Source: Marisediminicola senii (GTDB lineage: Bacteria > Actinomycetota > Actinomycetes > Actinomycetales > Microbacteriaceae). From it: DNA of 34,259 nt. Within the stretch, counting starts at the first letter, position 1. Each line of letters opens with the position of its first letter. Below the pieces are notes generated by a model, which saw only the letters and a program-made list of their open reading frames with translations, was not told the DNA's origin and searched no databases. The DNA is taken from assembly GCF_011057645.1 (NCBI RefSeq), contig NZ_JAALGE010000033.1:1-34259 (forward strand), in the 5' to 3' direction. Positions 8,378 through 16,672 of this stretch are shown one piece after another. A program made the position numbers and the translations under genes.

Positions 8378-9685
8378 ATGACCAGGCCACGAATGTCCGT
8401 CAGGCGCAGGCTTGCAGCCGCGACGGCGATCGGCACAGCAGTAGTAATCGGGGTGACCGGGTGCTCAGGCGGATCACCCGAAGCCGCCGGTGAGGCATTC
8501 ACCGGTGAGTACACCGGTGAAGAAGTAGAGCTCTCGTTCTGGAACGGCTTCACCGGTGGTGACGGACCGTTCATGGAATCGATGGTCGAGCAGTTCAACG
8601 AGGAGCACGACAACATCACCGTCGTCTCCAACACCATGCAGTGGGCCGACTTCTACCAGCGCCTTCCCGCGGCCGTGACCGCGGGCGAAGGCCCCGACGT
8701 CGGTGTCATGCACCTCGACCAGCTGGCCACGAACGCCGCCCGCAGCGTCATCGTGCCCATCGACGACCTGACCGACCAGCTCGAGTTGACCGAAGACGAC
8801 TTCACCACCGAGGTATGGGACGCCGGTGTCTACGACGGCGCCCGCTACGGCATCCCGCTCGACGTGCACTCCCTTGCGATGTACTACAACACCGAGCACT
8901 TCGCCGCGGCCGGCATCACCGAGCCGCCCACCGACGCCGCATCCTTCCAGGAAGCCCTCGAGAAGCTCTCCGCAGCCGGGTACGAGACCCCGTTCTGGAT
9001 GCCGACCAGATGGCCCAGCCACCTGATGAACCTGTCGCTGCTGTGGCAGAACGGCGGAGAGCCGTTCGGTGACGACGAGGCCTCCTTCGGCTCCGACGCC
9101 GGTATCGCAGCCCTCGAATGGCAGCGCGGGATCGTCGACGACGGCTTCAGCCCGAGCGACGTCGCGGTCGACTCGCAGTACGTCGCGTTCAAGAACGGCG
9201 AGACGTCGATCACGTGGGACGGCATCTGGCAGGTCAACGACCTGACCGAATCCGGCCTCCCGTACGCCATGGCGCCGGTGCCGACCATCGGTGACGACTC
9301 CGCGGTGTGGGCGAACTCGCACAACTTCTTCCTCCCCCGCCAGGCCTCGGCCGACCAGGACAAGACCGACGCCGCCAAGGTGTTCATCGCCTGGATGAGC
9401 GAGCAGTCGGCCGAGTGGGCCGGATCCGGAATGATCCCGGCACGCCAGTCGGTGCGCGACGCCGGAGCCCTCGAGGGCCTGCCGCAGGCACCCATCGCCG
9501 AGCAGATCGACGACATGCGCTTCCTCCCGCCGATCCCCGGTATCGGAACCGTCGTCACGGAGACCCTCGAGGTCGCCGTCTCCGAGGGCGTGCTCGGTTC
9601 GACCCCGCCCGCCGACGTGCTGACCGATGCCGAAGGCACCGCGACGCAGCTCATGGAAGACAACGCAGCCACCTTCGGGGGCTGA
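8378..9685 (+). CDS. Extracellular sugar-binding lipoprotein of a CUT1 ABC transporter
   Basis: 435 residues. ATG 8378 is chosen because AGGAGG lies 8 nt upstream and the protein then begins with a compact lipoprotein signal ending VTGC (Cys29). The mature protein has the SBP-type-1 pattern of maltose/oligosaccharide-binding proteins: VELSFWNGFTGGDGP, then MQWADFYQRLPAAV, GEGPDVGVMH, YGIPLDVHSLAMYYN, TSITWDGIWQ and AMAPVP. It captures an oligosaccharide outside the cell and hands it to the permeases encoded directly downstream (6-nt gap). The ligand is not deducible by motif. The neighbouring GH2 and GH43-type enzymes suggest a beta-galactosyl and/or arabinosyl oligosaccharide. Expression is probably controlled by the LacI-type regulator through the operator at 8270-8285. 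Confidence 0.93.
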   Translation: MTRPRMSVRRRLAAATAIGTAVVIGVTGCSGGSPEAAGEAFTGEYTGEEVELSFWNGFTGGDGPFMESMVEQFNEEHDNITVVSNTMQWADFYQRLPAAVTAGEGPDVGVMHLDQLATNAARSVIVPIDDLTDQLELTEDDFTTEVWDAGVYDGARYGIPLDVHSLAMYYNTEHFAAAGITEPPTDAASFQEALEKLSAAGYETPFWMPTRWPSHLMNLSLLWQNGGEPFGDDEASFGSDAGIAALEWQRGIVDDGFSPSDVAVDSQYVAFKNGETSITWDGIWQVNDLTESGLPYAMAPVPTIGDDSAVWANSHNFFLPRQASADQDKTDAAKVFIAWMSEQSAEWAGSGMIPARQSVRDAGALEGLPQAPIAEQIDDMRFLPPIPGIGTVVTETLEVAVSEGVLGSTPPADVLTDAEGTATQLMEDNAATFGG

Positions 9686-9691
9686 GCGACA

Positions 9692-10687
9692 ATGTCGACG
9701 AAGGTCAGCGCGGACGCCCTCCCCACCGGGAGGGCGTCCCGCCCCGCGGCCACCCGCGGGGCCCCGGCCAGGCGCCCCGCCCGCGAACAGGCGGCCGCGA
9801 CGCCCTGGATATTCCTCGCCCCCTACCTGCTGCTGTTCGGTGGGTTCGTCATCCTGCCCGCTGTGCTCGGCGTGTGGATCAGCCTGCACTCCTGGGACTA
9901 CACCCTCCCCCTCAAGCCCTTCGTCGGCCTCGACAACTACGTCGCACTGTTCGACCCGAACTCCACGGTCTCCGGCCCGTTCTGGGGCTCGATGCGCGCG
10001 ACCGGCATCTTCACGCTGTTCAGCGTTCCCCTCCTCCTGACCATCCCCCTCGCCGTCGCGCTGCTGATGAGCAAGAAGTTCCCGGGTCGCAACTTCCTCC
10101 GGGCCATCTACTTCGCGCCCTACGTGCTCGGCGTCGCCGTCGTCGCCGTGCTGTGGCGCTACCTGCTCGACAACAACATCGGGCTGGTCAACCACTACCT
10201 CGGCCTGCTCGGGCTGCCCGACGACACCGCGTGGACCACCTCGACGCCCGCCGCGTGGGTGGCACTCATCGGCGTCACGGTCTGGTGGACCCTCGGCTTC
10301 AACGCCGTGATCTACCTCGCCGCCCTGCAGGACATCCCGGTCGAGCTGTACGAGGCCGCGCGGGTCGACGGGGCCAACGGATGGCAGCAGTTCGTACACG
10401 TCACCATCCCCGGCCTCAAGCCGATCCTGTCGTTCATCACGATCATCACCCTGCTCGCCTCGGCGAACATGTTCGGCCAGTCCTACCTAATGACCCAGGG
10501 CGGTCCGGGTCGCGAGACCCGCACCGCGATCTACCAGATCGCCGACACCGGGCTGCGCAACTTCCAGATGGGAAGCGCCGCCGCGATGAGCTACGTCCTG
10601 ACCGTGTTCCTCATGCTCGTGAGCGTCGTCGTGTTCTGGATATTCCGCGAGAAGAACGAACCGAAGGCAAAGAAGGTGCGCTCATGA
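9692..10687 (+). CDS. Carbohydrate ABC transporter permease, MalF type
   Basis: 331 residues. An Ala/Pro/Arg-rich cytoplasmic N-terminus (about 35 residues) precedes six predicted helices, beginning with WIFLAPYLLLFGGFVILPAV. The EAA loop that contacts the transport ATPase is clear at about 221-240 (EAARVDGANGWQQF, then IPGLKP). It forms the membrane channel with the MalG-type partner. It starts 6 nt after the binding-protein stop, and its own stop overlaps the next start (ATGA at 10684-10687), so the operon is tightly coupled. No ATP-binding subunit gene is present in the window; a shared MsmK/UgpC-like ATPase encoded elsewhere is the usual solution for CUT1 systems. Confidence 0.94.
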   Translation: MSTKVSADALPTGRASRPAATRGAPARRPAREQAAATPWIFLAPYLLLFGGFVILPAVLGVWISLHSWDYTLPLKPFVGLDNYVALFDPNSTVSGPFWGSMRATGIFTLFSVPLLLTIPLAVALLMSKKFPGRNFLRAIYFAPYVLGVAVVAVLWRYLLDNNIGLVNHYLGLLGLPDDTAWTTSTPAAWVALIGVTVWWTLGFNAVIYLAALQDIPVELYEAARVDGANGWQQFVHVTIPGLKPILSFITIITLLASANMFGQSYLMTQGGPGRETRTAIYQIADTGLRNFQMGSAAAMSYVLTVFLMLVSVVVFWIFREKNEPKAKKVRS

Positions 10688-11607
10688 CGAACGTTCTCGA
10701 CCAGAAGGGCCAGAAGGACGAGAAGAACGAGAAAGACGAGAGGGTCGACACCCCGGCCGGTTCCGACGAACCGCGCTCGGGCAGCAGGCGCTCGACGATC
10801 CTGCGCATCGTCATCCTCGGGTCCATCGCGCTGGCGTTCGTCAGCCCGATCATCTTCATGCTGGTCACGTCGTTCAAGACCAGGGCAGAGGCCGCCGGCA
10901 TCCCGCCGACCTGGATCCCCGACCCGTTCTCGCTACAGGCATACGCGACGATCCTCGCCCCCGGCACCAACACCCCGGTGCTGCAGTGGTTCGCGAACAG
11001 CATGCTCGCGGCCGCACTCAACGCGAGCCTCGTGGTCGTCACCGCATCGCTCGCCGCATACCCGCTGGCGAGGATGCAGTTCCGCGGCAAGAACATCGTG
11101 TTTGCCGTCATCGTGGCGACGCTGCTCGTGCCGCCGGTGATCCTGGTCATTCCGAACTACCTCATCGTCAGCGAGCTGGGGTGGCTGAACTCGCTCGTCG
11201 CGATCATCATCCCGACCGCGGCATCCGCATTCGGGGTGTTCTTCATGAGGCAGTTCTTCGTGAGCCTGCCGGTCGAGCTCGAAGAGGCGGCGAGGCTCGA
11301 CGGCGCCAACCGGTTCGTCATCTTCACCCGGATCGTGCTGCCGCTCGCGAAGCCCGCGCTGGCGACGCTCGCCCTGCTGGCGTTCCTCGGCAACTGGAAC
11401 GACTTCCTCTGGCCGGTCTACGTGCTCTTCAGCCCTGAGGTGCAGACCCTGCCCGCGGGCCTGTCGACGCTGCAGTCCGCCAACACGGTGCGCTACGACC
11501 TGCTGATGGCCGGTGCGGTCGTCGCCAGCCTGCCGGTGCTCGCCCTGTTCGTGTTCCTCCAGCGATTCATCATCGAGGGTGTCTCCCGGTCGGGCGTCAA
11601 GGGATGA
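10684..11607 (+). CDS. Carbohydrate ABC transporter permease, MalG type
   Basis: 307 residues from ATG 10684, which overlaps the preceding stop. The first 37 residues are unusually charged (QKGQKDEKNEKDERVD), followed by six helices. The conserved EAA loop is at 201-220 (EAARLDGANRFVIF, then LPLAKP), and the typical GNWNDFLWP motif is at 236-244. It pairs with the MalF-type permease to form the CUT1 channel. The stop overlaps the start of the GH43-type lipoprotein gene by four bases, so a glycosidase is built into the transporter operon. Confidence 0.94.
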   Translation: MTNVLDQKGQKDEKNEKDERVDTPAGSDEPRSGSRRSTILRIVILGSIALAFVSPIIFMLVTSFKTRAEAAGIPPTWIPDPFSLQAYATILAPGTNTPVLQWFANSMLAAALNASLVVVTASLAAYPLARMQFRGKNIVFAVIVATLLVPPVILVIPNYLIVSELGWLNSLVAIIIPTAASAFGVFFMRQFFVSLPVELEEAARLDGANRFVIFTRIVLPLAKPALATLALLAFLGNWNDFLWPVYVLFSPEVQTLPAGLSTLQSANTVRYDLLMAGAVVASLPVLALFVFLQRFIIEGVSRSGVKG

Positions 11608-12605
11608 GGCGCATGGATGCCGCGACCGCCGGCGCGGCGATACTCGTCGCCGCGCTGGCGCTCACCGGCTGCGCCGCCGCCGCACCCAACGCGCCCGCGC
11701 CCTCCGCGTCGTCCACCGACGCCGCGGGGGCAGGGGGCCCGTCGCCCGTGCTCGACGCGAACTTCGCCGACCCCGACCTCCTCGAGGTCGGCGGCGTCTA
11801 CTACGCGTATGCGACGAACGACAACAACCGCAACGTGCAGGTCGCGTCATCCACCGACCTCATCGAATGGGAGACGCTGCCCGACGCCCTGCCCGACCTG
11901 CCGAACTGGGTGATCCCCGGCAAGACCTGGGCGCCCGAGGTCACCGAGATCGCCCCTGGGTCGTACGCGATGTACTTCACCGCGACGAACTTCCAGCCGT
12001 CGCTGCAGTGCATCGGCGTGGCCACGGCGACCGACCCGGCCGGGCCGTTCGAGGTGCAGGGCGACGAAATGCTCATCTGTCCGCCCGACGAGGGTGGGGC
12101 GATCGACGCCGGCACGGCGATGATCGACGGCACCCTGCAACTGCTGTGGAAGAACGACGGCAACTGCTGCTCGCTCGACACCTGGCTGCAGGCGACTCCC
12201 CTATCGGCCGACGGGCTCACCGTCGCCGGCGACACGGTCAAGCTCGTCATGCAGACCGAGGCGTGGGAGGGCAACCTCGTCGAGGCGCCGACGCTGGTCG
12301 ACCGCGGCGAGCAGCTGGTGCTGCTGTACTCGGCGAACAACTACGGCGACGACAGCTATGCCGTCGGTGCCGCAACCGCGCCGAGCCTGGCCGGCCCGTG
12401 GACCAAGGAGCCGGAGCCGATCCTCTCGACGGAGAACACCGACGGTCTCTACCGCGGGCCCGGCGGGCAGGATCTCGTCGTCGGACCGGATGGCGCCGAC
12501 TACCTGGCGTTCCACGGCTGGGATGCCGACTACACCTACCGGGCGATGTACGTCGCACCCGTGGAATGGGACGGCGACATTCCGCGCCTCGCGGCCAGCG
12601 AGTAG
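11604..12605 (+). CDS. GH43-type glycoside hydrolase lipoprotein (arabinanase/arabinofuranosidase-like)
   Basis: 333 residues. A signal peptide with lipobox LTGC (Cys23) and a Ser/Ala/Pro linker lead to a five-bladed beta-propeller of the GH43/clan F type. The expected catalytic positions are visible: Asp56 in NFADPDLL (general base), Asp168 in GAIDAG (pKa modulator) and Glu227 in NLVEAPTLV (acid). A surface-anchored inverting enzyme would trim polymer or oligosaccharide before uptake. GH43 members mostly act on arabinan, xylan or related alpha-L-arabinofuranosyl linkages, and which one cannot be told here. The start overlaps the MalG stop (ATGA); ATG 11613 is an alternative. Two adjacent cysteines (NCCS) are unusual but probably structural. 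Confidence 0.85.
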   Translation: MRRMDAATAGAAILVAALALTGCAAAAPNAPAPSASSTDAAGAGGPSPVLDANFADPDLLEVGGVYYAYATNDNNRNVQVASSTDLIEWETLPDALPDLPNWVIPGKTWAPEVTEIAPGSYAMYFTATNFQPSLQCIGVATATDPAGPFEVQGDEMLICPPDEGGAIDAGTAMIDGTLQLLWKNDGNCCSLDTWLQATPLSADGLTVAGDTVKLVMQTEAWEGNLVEAPTLVDRGEQLVLLYSANNYGDDSYAVGAATAPSLAGPWTKEPEPILSTENTDGLYRGPGGQDLVVGPDGADYLAFHGWDADYTYRAMYVAPVEWDGDIPRLAASE

Positions 12606-12752
12606 TTCGACCGTTCGCCCGCTTGCGTGTGCGACGCGGCCGCGGGGATCCACAGGTTCACCGCGACCGCGTTGTTTCGTGCCCGCGTCGCATCGTGCCC
12701 GGGTGCGGCCCTGCTCCTTGCCCAGCGCCGTCGCCGCGGGCAAAGATGAGGC

Positions 12753-13418
12753 ATGCAAGAGATCCCCGGAAGGACCGTCCGAGACCTCCCAACCCCGCCG
12801 ACCCGCGCCGAGGTCATCGCCCGGTTCGGTGCGCCCGTCTTCACGCTCGTGCCGCAGCCGCACCTGCGGGAGCTCGACGGCGCCAGCACGATGGCGGTGA
12901 ACGACACCCTCCAGGAGGTCAGCCTCTCCTACTCCTACCTCCGCTGGCCCGACGATCCGGCCGACCCTCGCAACCTCGTGCCCGACATCGACGAGATCAC
13001 CCACTGGATCGACAAGGCCCATCGCGACGATCAACCAGAGTGGTTCATCGCCTCGCTCGAATCGCGTCGGTATCCGACGGTGTGGGAGGCGGTCCGCAGC
13101 ATCCACCCAGACGTGGGTGTCGCCCAGACCCTCGCCGAGCACCTCGCGCATCACGTGAACCATGTGCTGATCAATTCCGTCGAGGGCAGGCGAGTGGATG
13201 CCGCCGGCCGCCCGCCCCGCCTCGACGCCGAGGTGAAGCCCACTCACGCGCAACCCGCCGTCCTCACCGTGGACGGCGTCGAGCTCCCCGCCATCACGAT
13301 CGACACCGATCCCCACATCGTCGGCTGGGCCGCCCAGGTGGGTGAGGTCTACGTCACGGTCGCCCTCGACCGCGAGCGTCTTCTCACCCTGCGCGTCGCA
13401 CTCACCGCGCTGCCGTGA
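12753..13418 (+). CDS. Conserved-looking protein of unknown function
   Basis: 221 residues, no signal peptide or membrane helix, so probably cytoplasmic. I recognise no family. Visible features are an N-terminal segment with VIARFGAPVF, an acidic middle (PDIDEITHWIDKAHRDD), a His-containing helix (AEHLAHHVNHVL) and a C-terminal beta-rich part that repeats 'V-x-V' strands (GEVYVTVALDRERLLTLRVAL). GAGG immediately before ATG 12753 is too close to be an ideal Shine-Dalgarno sequence; AAAGAT at 12742-12747 could be a -10 box for a leaderless start. The gene is separated from the GH43-type gene by 147 nt and from the kinase gene by 69 nt, all on the same strand, but a functional link is not evident. 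Confidence 0.7.
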   Translation: MQEIPGRTVRDLPTPPTRAEVIARFGAPVFTLVPQPHLRELDGASTMAVNDTLQEVSLSYSYLRWPDDPADPRNLVPDIDEITHWIDKAHRDDQPEWFIASLESRRYPTVWEAVRSIHPDVGVAQTLAEHLAHHVNHVLINSVEGRRVDAAGRPPRLDAEVKPTHAQPAVLTVDGVELPAITIDTDPHIVGWAAQVGEVYVTVALDRERLLTLRVALTALP

Positions 13419-13474
13419 GACTTGTGCGCTCCGACGACGCCCCGATCGTGCGGCAAACGCGCCGCTGCTCTTGC

Positions 13475-13480
13475 TAGCGT
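13475..13480 (+). promoter_or_regulatory. TAGCGT -10 box, leaderless start
   Basis: TAGCGT is followed by seven bases and then GTG 13488. There is no Shine-Dalgarno sequence between box and start, which fits a leaderless mRNA and selects this GTG as the start. Confidence 0.5.
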
Positions 13481-13487
13481 TCACCGA

Positions 13488-14441
13488 GTGTCTTCCACCT
13501 CGTCCCCGTCCCGCAGCCAGACGATCACCGTCGTCGGTCATGTCTGCATCGACGAGAATACCGATGTCGCGACGCGCGACGGCCACACCGGTGCGTCAGT
13601 CCCGGTGCGACGCACCGCGGGGTCATCGCCCGTCTTCATGAACCGGCACTGGCAACAGCTCGCGAACGTCGACGTCGCGGTAATCGCTCCGTTCGGGGTC
13701 GACTTTCTCGAGATCGACAGCACCCTCCCGCTGCTCAACGGCCCGACCGCCGTCGACACCATGCTCTACCGCAACCACATCGACGGCCCGGTGCGCCGAC
13801 AGGAATGCGTGAACGCCGACCGCGCCGAACCGGTACCGATCGACGCCCGCGCGGCCGCCCGCCTGGGCAGCTCCGACCTGGTGGTCGTGTGCCCGCTGCT
13901 CCCGAACTTCGACGCGACCTACATCGAATCGGTGCTCGGCCACACCGCCGCGCTGTCTGTGCTGCTCGCCCAGGGGCACTTCCGAAGGGTGTCCGCAGAC
14001 GGGAGCGTGGGCACGGGTCCGTTCATCGACGACGAACGGGTCATTCCGCTGTTCGACGTCGTGATCCTGTCCGACGAAGACACCGACGATGCCGTGACGC
14101 TAGCCCGCGCCTGGTCGGAGCGGTTCCCCGGAACGACGATCGTCGTGACCCAGAACAGCAACGGCGCGACCTACTTTCAGGCCGGAATCGTCACCCGCAT
14201 GCCCACTCGTGCGCTCGCGGGCGACCGCATCGGAAACGTGGTGGGCGCAGGCGATGTGTTCGCGGCGGCGCTCGCCGTCGGCTATCTGGTCAGCGGCAGC
14301 ATCCATACCGCCGTCGCCGGGGCGAACACCGTCGCCGCTGACTTCGTCGAAGCCCAGACCCACATCAGCGGACCGGGTGCTACAGGCGACATCGACCCCT
14401 CCGCACTGGCACTCGACGCGGCGACGTCACCCGCGAACTAG
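13488..14441 (+). CDS. PfkB-family sugar or nucleoside kinase, divergent
   Basis: 317 residues from GTG 13488, selected because a TAGCGT -10 box lies seven bases upstream and the first strand (TITVVGHVCIDEN) follows soon after. PfkB kinases transfer phosphate from ATP to a sugar or nucleoside hydroxyl. The signature near the C-terminus is present as VVGAGDVFAAAL, with the catalytic base at Asp256. The preceding position, usually Asp-Thr, is replaced (NVV instead of DTT). The ATP-binding strand reads VVTQNSNGATYF, and the N-terminal Gly-Gly substrate motif is not obvious. This looks like a diverged family member whose substrate I cannot assign. It is convergent with the DoxX gene, 30 bases away. 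Confidence 0.75.
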   Translation: MSSTSSPSRSQTITVVGHVCIDENTDVATRDGHTGASVPVRRTAGSSPVFMNRHWQQLANVDVAVIAPFGVDFLEIDSTLPLLNGPTAVDTMLYRNHIDGPVRRQECVNADRAEPVPIDARAAARLGSSDLVVVCPLLPNFDATYIESVLGHTAALSVLLAQGHFRRVSADGSVGTGPFIDDERVIPLFDVVILSDEDTDDAVTLARAWSERFPGTTIVVTQNSNGATYFQAGIVTRMPTRALAGDRIGNVVGAGDVFAAALAVGYLVSGSIHTAVAGANTVAADFVEAQTHISGPGATGDIDPSALALDAATSPAN

Positions 14442-14471
14442 TCGCGTGCGGTCATCACGCCCGATGCCCGA

Positions 14472-15011
14472 CTAGCTGGCGTCGCTCGAACCCTCGGCGT
14501 CGGCGGCGGCCTTCTCGCGGCGTTGGCGCACCACGACTGTCACGATCGCGGGCACGATGGTCAGCGCGGCGACGATACGCATCCACGGCTTGTTGAACAG
14601 GTTGCCGGTGGCGGAGTCGAGGGATGCCGCGCCCGGGCCTGAGATCAGAAAGGTGCTGGCGATCAGGCCGAGCGTTGCGGGCAGCTCGATGCCGCCCTTC
14701 TCGTTGAAGAAGCCGTTCGGCGCGTGCTGCGAGGCGGCAACGCCCATGGTTGCGGCCGCGGCGGCGGCACCAACCGGCGTGACGAAGCCGGTGATGAGCG
14801 CGAGCCCGCCACCCGCTTCGCCGAGTCCCGCGGCGATGGCAGCTTCGCGGCCTGGCTTGATGCCGACCGACTCGAAGAACTGGCCGGTGCCCTCGGGGCC
14901 GTGGCCGCCGAACATGCCGAAGAGCTTCTGGGCGCCGTGGGCGAACAGGATTCCACCGATGGCGACGCGCACGATCGTGTGGGCGGTGGTGAGTGCGGCT
15001 GGCGTCGACAT
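14472..15011 (-). CDS. DoxX family membrane protein
   Basis: 179 residues with four predicted helices. The DoxX signature is clear: RVAIGGILFAHGAQKLFGMFGG, then GLGEAGGGLALITGFVTPVGA. The C-terminus is a charged tail (RQRREKAAADAEGSSD). DoxX-like proteins are small quinol-oxidase-related or thiol-stress-associated membrane proteins, and the activity of this subgroup is not established. AAGGAGA lies seven bases before ATG 15011, a strong ribosome binding site. It lies 89 nt downstream of the APC permease gene on the same strand. Confidence 0.9.
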   Translation of the reverse strand: MSTPAALTTAHTIVRVAIGGILFAHGAQKLFGMFGGHGPEGTGQFFESVGIKPGREAAIAAGLGEAGGGLALITGFVTPVGAAAAAATMGVAASQHAPNGFFNEKGGIELPATLGLIASTFLISGPGAASLDSATGNLFNKPWMRIVAALTIVPAIVTVVVRQRREKAAADAEGSSDAS

Positions 15012-15100
15012 GGGTCTCCTTTGCGGTGAACCCTGGTGCCCACCCAGCGATCATGCTCGTTCAGCGAAGCTGGCAGTCACCTGAGTGCGGCGACCCGGGC

Positions 15101-16507
15101 TCAGCCGATCTGTTCGAAGTCGCTCGTGTCGGGTGCAGGCTCCTTGGTGCGCTTGTGGAAGAACCAGGTCAGAGCCCACAGCACGACACCGATCGCGAGC
15201 AGCACCCCGGCGATGCGGTACTGGTCCACCGGTCGCCCCGACGAGAACGGCAACACGAGGTACACGCACACCACGGCGCCGATCCACGGGATCACGGTGG
15301 GGGTGCGAAAGTGCTTGTGGTCGACCGAGTCGCGCCGCAGGATCAGCACGCACACGTTGACGACCGCGAACACCGCGAGCAGCAGCAGCGATGTGGTGCC
15401 GCCGAGCAGAATCACCAGCGGGTTCGAGGTGTCCATCGACACGTAGGCGGTGAGTCCGAGCGCGATGGCGGTAGTGAACAGGATGGCCGCCCACGGGGTC
15501 TGGCGGGTCTTGTGCACCTTCGACAGGAAGGCCGGCAGCACGCCGTGCTTGCTCATGCCGTACAGCAGGCGGCTCGCCATCATCATGTTGATGAGTGCGC
15601 TGTTTCCCACGGCGAACAGGGAGATGAACGGGATGACCTGGGAGATCGGAAAGTCGGGGGCCGCGGTCTGCACCACGGTGACCAGCGGCGTCGCGTTGCC
15701 GGCGAGTTCGCCGATCGGCACGATCGCAACGGCGCAGATCGAGACGACGACGTAGAGCACGGCGGCGATGCCGAGCCCGGTGAACATCACGGGCGGAAAA
15801 ATCTTGCTCGGGTTCTTGGTCTCCTCAGCCATGTTGACCGAATCCTCGAAGCCGACCATCGCGAAGAACGCGAGCGAGGTCGCCGTGCTGATCGCGAGGA
15901 AGATGCTCTTGCCGTCGGGGGTGTCGAAGGCGACGACGCGGGAGAAGTCCGCCGCTCCCCCGGTGATCGCGAAGACGCTGATCATGATCACGAGCAGCAG
16001 GCCGGAGAGCTCGATCAGGGTGAGAACGACGTTGAGGCCGACGCTCTCACCGACGCCCCGAAAGTTGACCGTCATCACGAGAAGCATGAATGCCAGGGCG
16101 ATGATGAGAATGGTGCCGGGGCCGTCGGGAAGGCCGAAGCCGATCGCGAAATTGCTGGCGAATGCTCCGGATGCCGCAGAAGCCGACGTGATCCCCGACG
16201 ACATCACGGTAAAGCACACCAGGAACGTGACGAAGTGGATGCCGAACGCCTTGTGCACGTAAAGTGCGGCTCCCGCGGCCTGCGGGTACTTGGTGACGAG
16301 CTCCAGGTACGAACAGGCGGTGAGGAATGCGACGCCGAACGCGATGAGGAACGGCAGCCACGCGGCGCCGCCGACCTCGGCCGCGACCTGCCCGGTGAGG
16401 GCATAGATGCCCGTACCCAGGATGTCGCCGACCACGAAGAGGAGAAGGAGCTTCGGCCCCATGACCCTCTTCAGTTCGGGCTGGGTAGAAGTCTCTGCAA
16501 CCGCCAT
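15101..16507 (-). CDS. APC-superfamily amino acid permease
   Basis: 468 residues, about 12 predicted helices, the standard size. The first helix carries the conserved GDILGTGIYALTG motif (unwound Gly-rich substrate site) and helix 6 carries the SLAFFAMVGFEDSVNMAEETKNP pattern. It should exchange or import amino acids or polyamines by proton coupling; the substrate is not deducible. GAAGGG eight bases before ATG 16507 acts as ribosome binding site, and a TAGCGT -10 box lies at 16535-16540 on the minus strand, giving a leader of about 20 nt. There is no adjacent regulator or catabolic gene to suggest a substrate. Confidence 0.9.
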   Translation of the reverse strand: MAVAETSTQPELKRVMGPKLLLLFVVGDILGTGIYALTGQVAAEVGGAAWLPFLIAFGVAFLTACSYLELVTKYPQAAGAALYVHKAFGIHFVTFLVCFTVMSSGITSASAASGAFASNFAIGFGLPDGPGTILIIALAFMLLVMTVNFRGVGESVGLNVVLTLIELSGLLLVIMISVFAITGGAADFSRVVAFDTPDGKSIFLAISTATSLAFFAMVGFEDSVNMAEETKNPSKIFPPVMFTGLGIAAVLYVVVSICAVAIVPIGELAGNATPLVTVVQTAAPDFPISQVIPFISLFAVGNSALINMMMASRLLYGMSKHGVLPAFLSKVHKTRQTPWAAILFTTAIALGLTAYVSMDTSNPLVILLGGTTSLLLLAVFAVVNVCVLILRRDSVDHKHFRTPTVIPWIGAVVCVYLVLPFSSGRPVDQYRIAGVLLAIGVVLWALTWFFHKRTKEPAPDTSDFEQIG

Positions 16508-16534
16508 GGCCGCACCCTTCGGTTCGCGGCGTTC

Positions 16535-16540
16535 ACGCTA
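16535..16540 (-). promoter_or_regulatory. TAGCGT -10 box of the APC permease gene
   Basis: On the minus strand TAGCGT lies 27 nt before ATG 16507. Unlike the leaderless cases it leaves room for the GAAGGG ribosome binding site. The -35 is not clear. Confidence 0.4.
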
Positions 16541-16622
16541 GCCGAGCTGACCACCCCCGCGCCGATGAGACAGTCTTACCCGCGCCATGCCCCCCGGTCT
16601 AGGGCCAATGTTCAGCGGAGTT

Positions 16623-16650
16623 TCACCCGACTCGCATTGCGGTCGGGTGA
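16623..16650. terminator. Strong hairpin downstream of the LLM oxidoreductase gene
   Basis: Perfect 9-bp inverted repeat (TCACCCGAC / GTCGGGTGA) extended by CGC-ATT-GCG with one bulged T, giving a 12-bp stem and 3-nt loop. It sits 23 nt beyond the minus-strand stop at 16673. There is no U-tract, as is common for actinobacterial terminators. Confidence 0.6.
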
Positions 16651-16672
16651 CACCCCCTACTCATTCTCTCGC

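Noticed and set aside
9307-10683. Apparent N-terminal extension of the MalG-type permease through the MalF gene
   Set aside because: This stretch is a wrong-frame reading of the binding-protein and MalF genes; the true MalG protein begins at ATG 10684 with an ATGA overlap.
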